Shown: positions 17,639 to 19,325 of the stretch, in pieces | Layout: each line of letters begins with the position of its first letter | How positions within the stretch are numbered: position 1 is the stretch's first letter | Assembly (NCBI GenBank): GCA_026770585.1 | Contig: MU646792.1 | Span: forward strand, 28,463-47,787 | Direction of reading: 5' to 3' | Length of the DNA: 19,325 nucleotides | Source: Baffinella frigidus | Lineage: Eukaryota > Cryptophyceae > Cryptomonadales > Baffinellaceae | Made by a program: the position numbers and the translations under genes | Notes under the pieces: generated by a model | Told to the model about the DNA's origin: nothing | What the model saw: only the letters and a program-made list of their open reading frames with translations | Databases searched by the model: none

Positions 17639-17789
17639 CAGCGGGCTACAAAGGGATTTTCGGCCCAAATCGGGCCGAGTTTCCGTTACCTTATCCGTAG
17701 GAACCCCCCTGTGTCCCTATGGATTGCCTACAGTAGGGTCCTAGGTCTTATCGCGTAGGGGTTATTCAAAATCCCTTCGAAGTCCGCTG
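17639..17789. mobile_element. Family C element, copy C2
   Basis: Ends CAGCGGGCTACAAAGGGATT and the complement of CAGCGGACTTCGAAGGGATT are inverted repeats of about 23 bp. The interior has TTTCCGTTACCTTATCCGTA and CCTACAGTAGGGTCCTAGG, again the core motif of families A and B. No target duplication was identified with confidence. Confidence 0.65.
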
Positions 17790-17805
17790 TGTGGTCCACT
17801 GCTAC

Positions 17806-17942
17806 CCAGGATATTTCAACTCAAGGCAACTGCCCCTGCCAGCTAGAGTCTGAAGTCAAATGCCTGGTCCCAGGTCCGTCTCTCCGGCAACTTGGTGCCG
17901 AGGATCAGCCAGTTGACTTAAGGTTAAATATCCTGGCTGGCA
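17806..17942. mobile_element. Foldback element with CCAGGATATTT ends
   Basis: CCAGGATATTTCAACTCAAG followed by GCAACTG on the left pairs with CAGTTGACTTAAGGTTAAAT and ATCCTGG on the right, about 29-bp arms with few mismatches. A small palindrome (CTGGTCCCAG) lies inside. There is no coding capacity. Only one copy is in the window. Confidence 0.65.
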
Positions 17943-18051
17943 GAAGAGTCCCCAAACGAAATTCAAATTCAAACAAATTTGGTTTGCTGGCAGGCGATTC
18001 GGCAAGCATCGTCTGGACCCTCGGATTCTGTGCGGTGCGCCCCCCGCTCGA

Positions 18052-18555
18052 CCCTCTACCCTGAAACCTGATCCCTAAACCCTAAACCCTAGACCCTCAA
18101 CCCTAAACCCTAAACCCTAAAACATGAACCCCGAACCCTAGACCCCACACCCTAACCCCTGAACCCTCAACCCCAAACCCTAAACCCTAAACCCTGAACC
18201 CTAAACATTAAACCCTGAACCCCAAACCCTGAACCCTGAACCCTAAACCCTAAAACCCTAAACCCTAAACCCTAAACCCTAAACCCTAAACTCTAAACAC
18301 TAGACCCTAAACCCTAAACCCTTAACTCTAAACCCTGAACCCTGAACCCTAAACCCTAAAACCCTCAACCCCAAACCCTAAACCCCACACCATAAACCCT
18401 AAACCCTAAACCCTAAACCCTAAACCCTAAACCCTAAACCCTAAACCCTAAACCCTAAACCCTAAACCCTAAACCCTAAACCCAAACCCTAAACCCTACA
18501 CTCTAAACCCTAAAGCCCACACCATAAACCCTAAAACCTAAACCCGAAACCCGGC
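18052..18555 (+). repeat. Telomere-like minisatellite array, including the longest near-perfect CCCTAAA run
   Basis: About 500 bp of CCCTAAA and variants, with roughly a dozen uninterrupted CCCTAAA units at about 18394-18482. Unique sequence resumes at 18556, so this is interstitial. Confidence 0.9.
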
Positions 18556-18858
18556 GCCCTCCCCAACTTGGAGCGCAAAGTCTGTCTAACCGCCTGAACG
18601 AGCCGTTCTTCAAAATCCGCCGCTGGGCGATTTGGGATAAAAATCGCGAGCCAGGTCTAGATTCTGGCCTGCTGCCGAGCGAAGAAGGAACGCGTTAAAA
18701 CTTGAAAAGACGTTTTACCTGAAAGCCAAGCCCAGTTTCTGGACATGACTGTCTTGTAGGTGCCGAGTTCGCTCGACAGCGGCTGGTGTTGGCCATTTTC
18801 AGGTGGAAGTCGGTTCAGTTGTTCCCTTTTGGCTCGGCAGCGGTGTGCCGAGGTTCGT
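18556..18858. other. Unique sequence, possible exon remnant
   Basis: Both strands of 18570-18655 are open and mildly protein-like: plus reads SNRLNEPFFKIRRWAIWDKN; minus reads WLAIFIPNRPAADFEERL then VQAVRQTLRSKLG. Neither has clear splice sites. The right part has short repeats around TGCCGAG. No gene is called. Confidence 0.25.
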
Positions 18859-18860
18859 TA

Positions 18861-18960
18861 TCCCTTAAGTGACCAACGGGCGAATAATCGCCCGTGGATG
18901 CCCTAGGTAGGTCCTAGGGCCCTACGGTAGGGAGTATGCCCCTACTGGCCACTTGCGGGA
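18861..18960. mobile_element. Family B foldback MITE, copy B2
   Basis: Starts TCCCTTAAGTGACC and ends GGCCACTTGCGGGA, TA on both sides (18859-18860, 18961-18962). The core GTCCTAGGGCCCTACGGTAG matches the other copies in inverted orientation. Confidence 0.85.
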
Positions 18961-19197
18961 TAGGAATAGGAAGCTGTACGGTAAACGCGTTTTCTCCTGC
19001 TACCACGCCAGGTCATTAGCCGGAATTCCAGATACAAGTCTTGTTTTAAATTGTGAACCAGTATTCGAAATTCCGAGTAACAAATAAGACGTGGAAACGA
19101 CGAGGACTTGCGTCTCACCTGGGACAGCACACTCATTTAGTACCGCGAAATGAAACGTTGCGTTCTGAAATTCTGACTAACGACCTGTCGTTGGCAG

Positions 19198-19269
19198 GGC
19201 CTCATCGGTCCGATCTTGAACCGTCGTCGTCCTGAGATCACGGAACCTTTTGTAAACTCGTCTGAATAA
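19198..19269 (+). CDS. Terminal exon of an unrecognised plus-strand gene
   Basis: Reads GLIGPILNRRRPEITEPF then VNSSE and TAA. The acceptor is strong: CTGACTAACGACC, a near-consensus branch point, lies about 20-30 nt before GTTGGCAG. The stop codon overlaps an AATAAA (19265-19270), which may be the polyadenylation signal. Upstream exons are not certain. It could be the real last exon of the plastid-protein gene (using a phase-0 GTTGAC donor inside the exon at 16712) or belong to a separate gene. A family B element starts 8 bp after the stop. Confidence 0.45.
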   Translation, partial: GLIGPILNRRRPEITEPFVNSSE

Positions 19270-19277
19270 AAAAACTA

Positions 19278-19325
19278 TCCCTTAAGTGGCGAGTAGGCGC
19301 ATACGCCCTGCGGTAGGGCCCTAGG
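19278..19325. mobile_element. Family B foldback MITE, copy B3, cut by the window end
   Basis: TA at 19276-19277, then TCCCTTAAGTGGCGAG and the core CATACGCCCTGCGGTAGGG. It matches copy B1 closely (TCATACGCCCTACCGTAGGG). The right half lies beyond the window. Confidence 0.8.

Noticed and set aside
18052-18555. True chromosome end or telomere
   Set aside because: Arrays are internal, rich in variant units and followed by unique sequence, exons and transposons on both sides.

Overview
The window is nuclear DNA of a eukaryote, most likely an alga with a red-derived secondary plastid. Genes are split by GT-AG introns. One predicted protein begins with a signal peptide ending Ala-Ser-Ala-Asp-Ala followed by Phe, which is the signal-peptide/transit-peptide junction typical of cryptophytes, diatoms and haptophytes. 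Interstitial arrays resemble the plant/algal telomere repeat TTTAGGG. A cryptophyte is my preferred guess, but the sequence alone does not prove it. No rRNA, tRNA, CRISPR or bacterial operon structure is visible.

Layout, left to right. Positions 1-600 hold short tandem repeats and two foldback elements. A minus-strand, four-exon gene (2517 down to 569) is predicted to encode a 254-residue protein with an N-terminal membrane anchor and a coiled coil. It lies head-to-head with the clearest gene of the window, the four-exon gene for cytosolic ribosomal protein eL28 (2877-4332, plus). From 4440 to 9000 is a transposon graveyard: six intact foldback elements of one family (A) and one of a second family (B), all flanked by TA dinucleotides, plus dispersed repeats and two small plus-strand exons of an unrecognised gene (6771-7717). 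From 13107 down to 8854 a minus-strand gene encodes an ankyrin-repeat protein of about 587 residues. Its two introns are filled with degenerate telomere-like minisatellite, and its last exon plus 3' UTR has been partly duplicated in tandem downstream. From 14007 to about 17604 a plus-strand gene of six or seven small, phase-compatible exons encodes a probable plastid-targeted membrane protein; its introns hold minisatellite and foldback elements. The last kilobase carries a solitary terminal exon (19198-19269) and two further family B elements.

The most unusual theme is the telomere-like (CCCTAAA-type) minisatellite. At least three introns consist of it almost from donor to acceptor, and in nearly every array the C-rich strand is the sense strand of the gene it lies in. 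This suggests that the repeat family makes, or is tolerated as, introns. The genes show no shared pathway. Exon joins were built by eye from splice signals, reading-frame phase and protein-like character, so all except eL28 need transcript confirmation.
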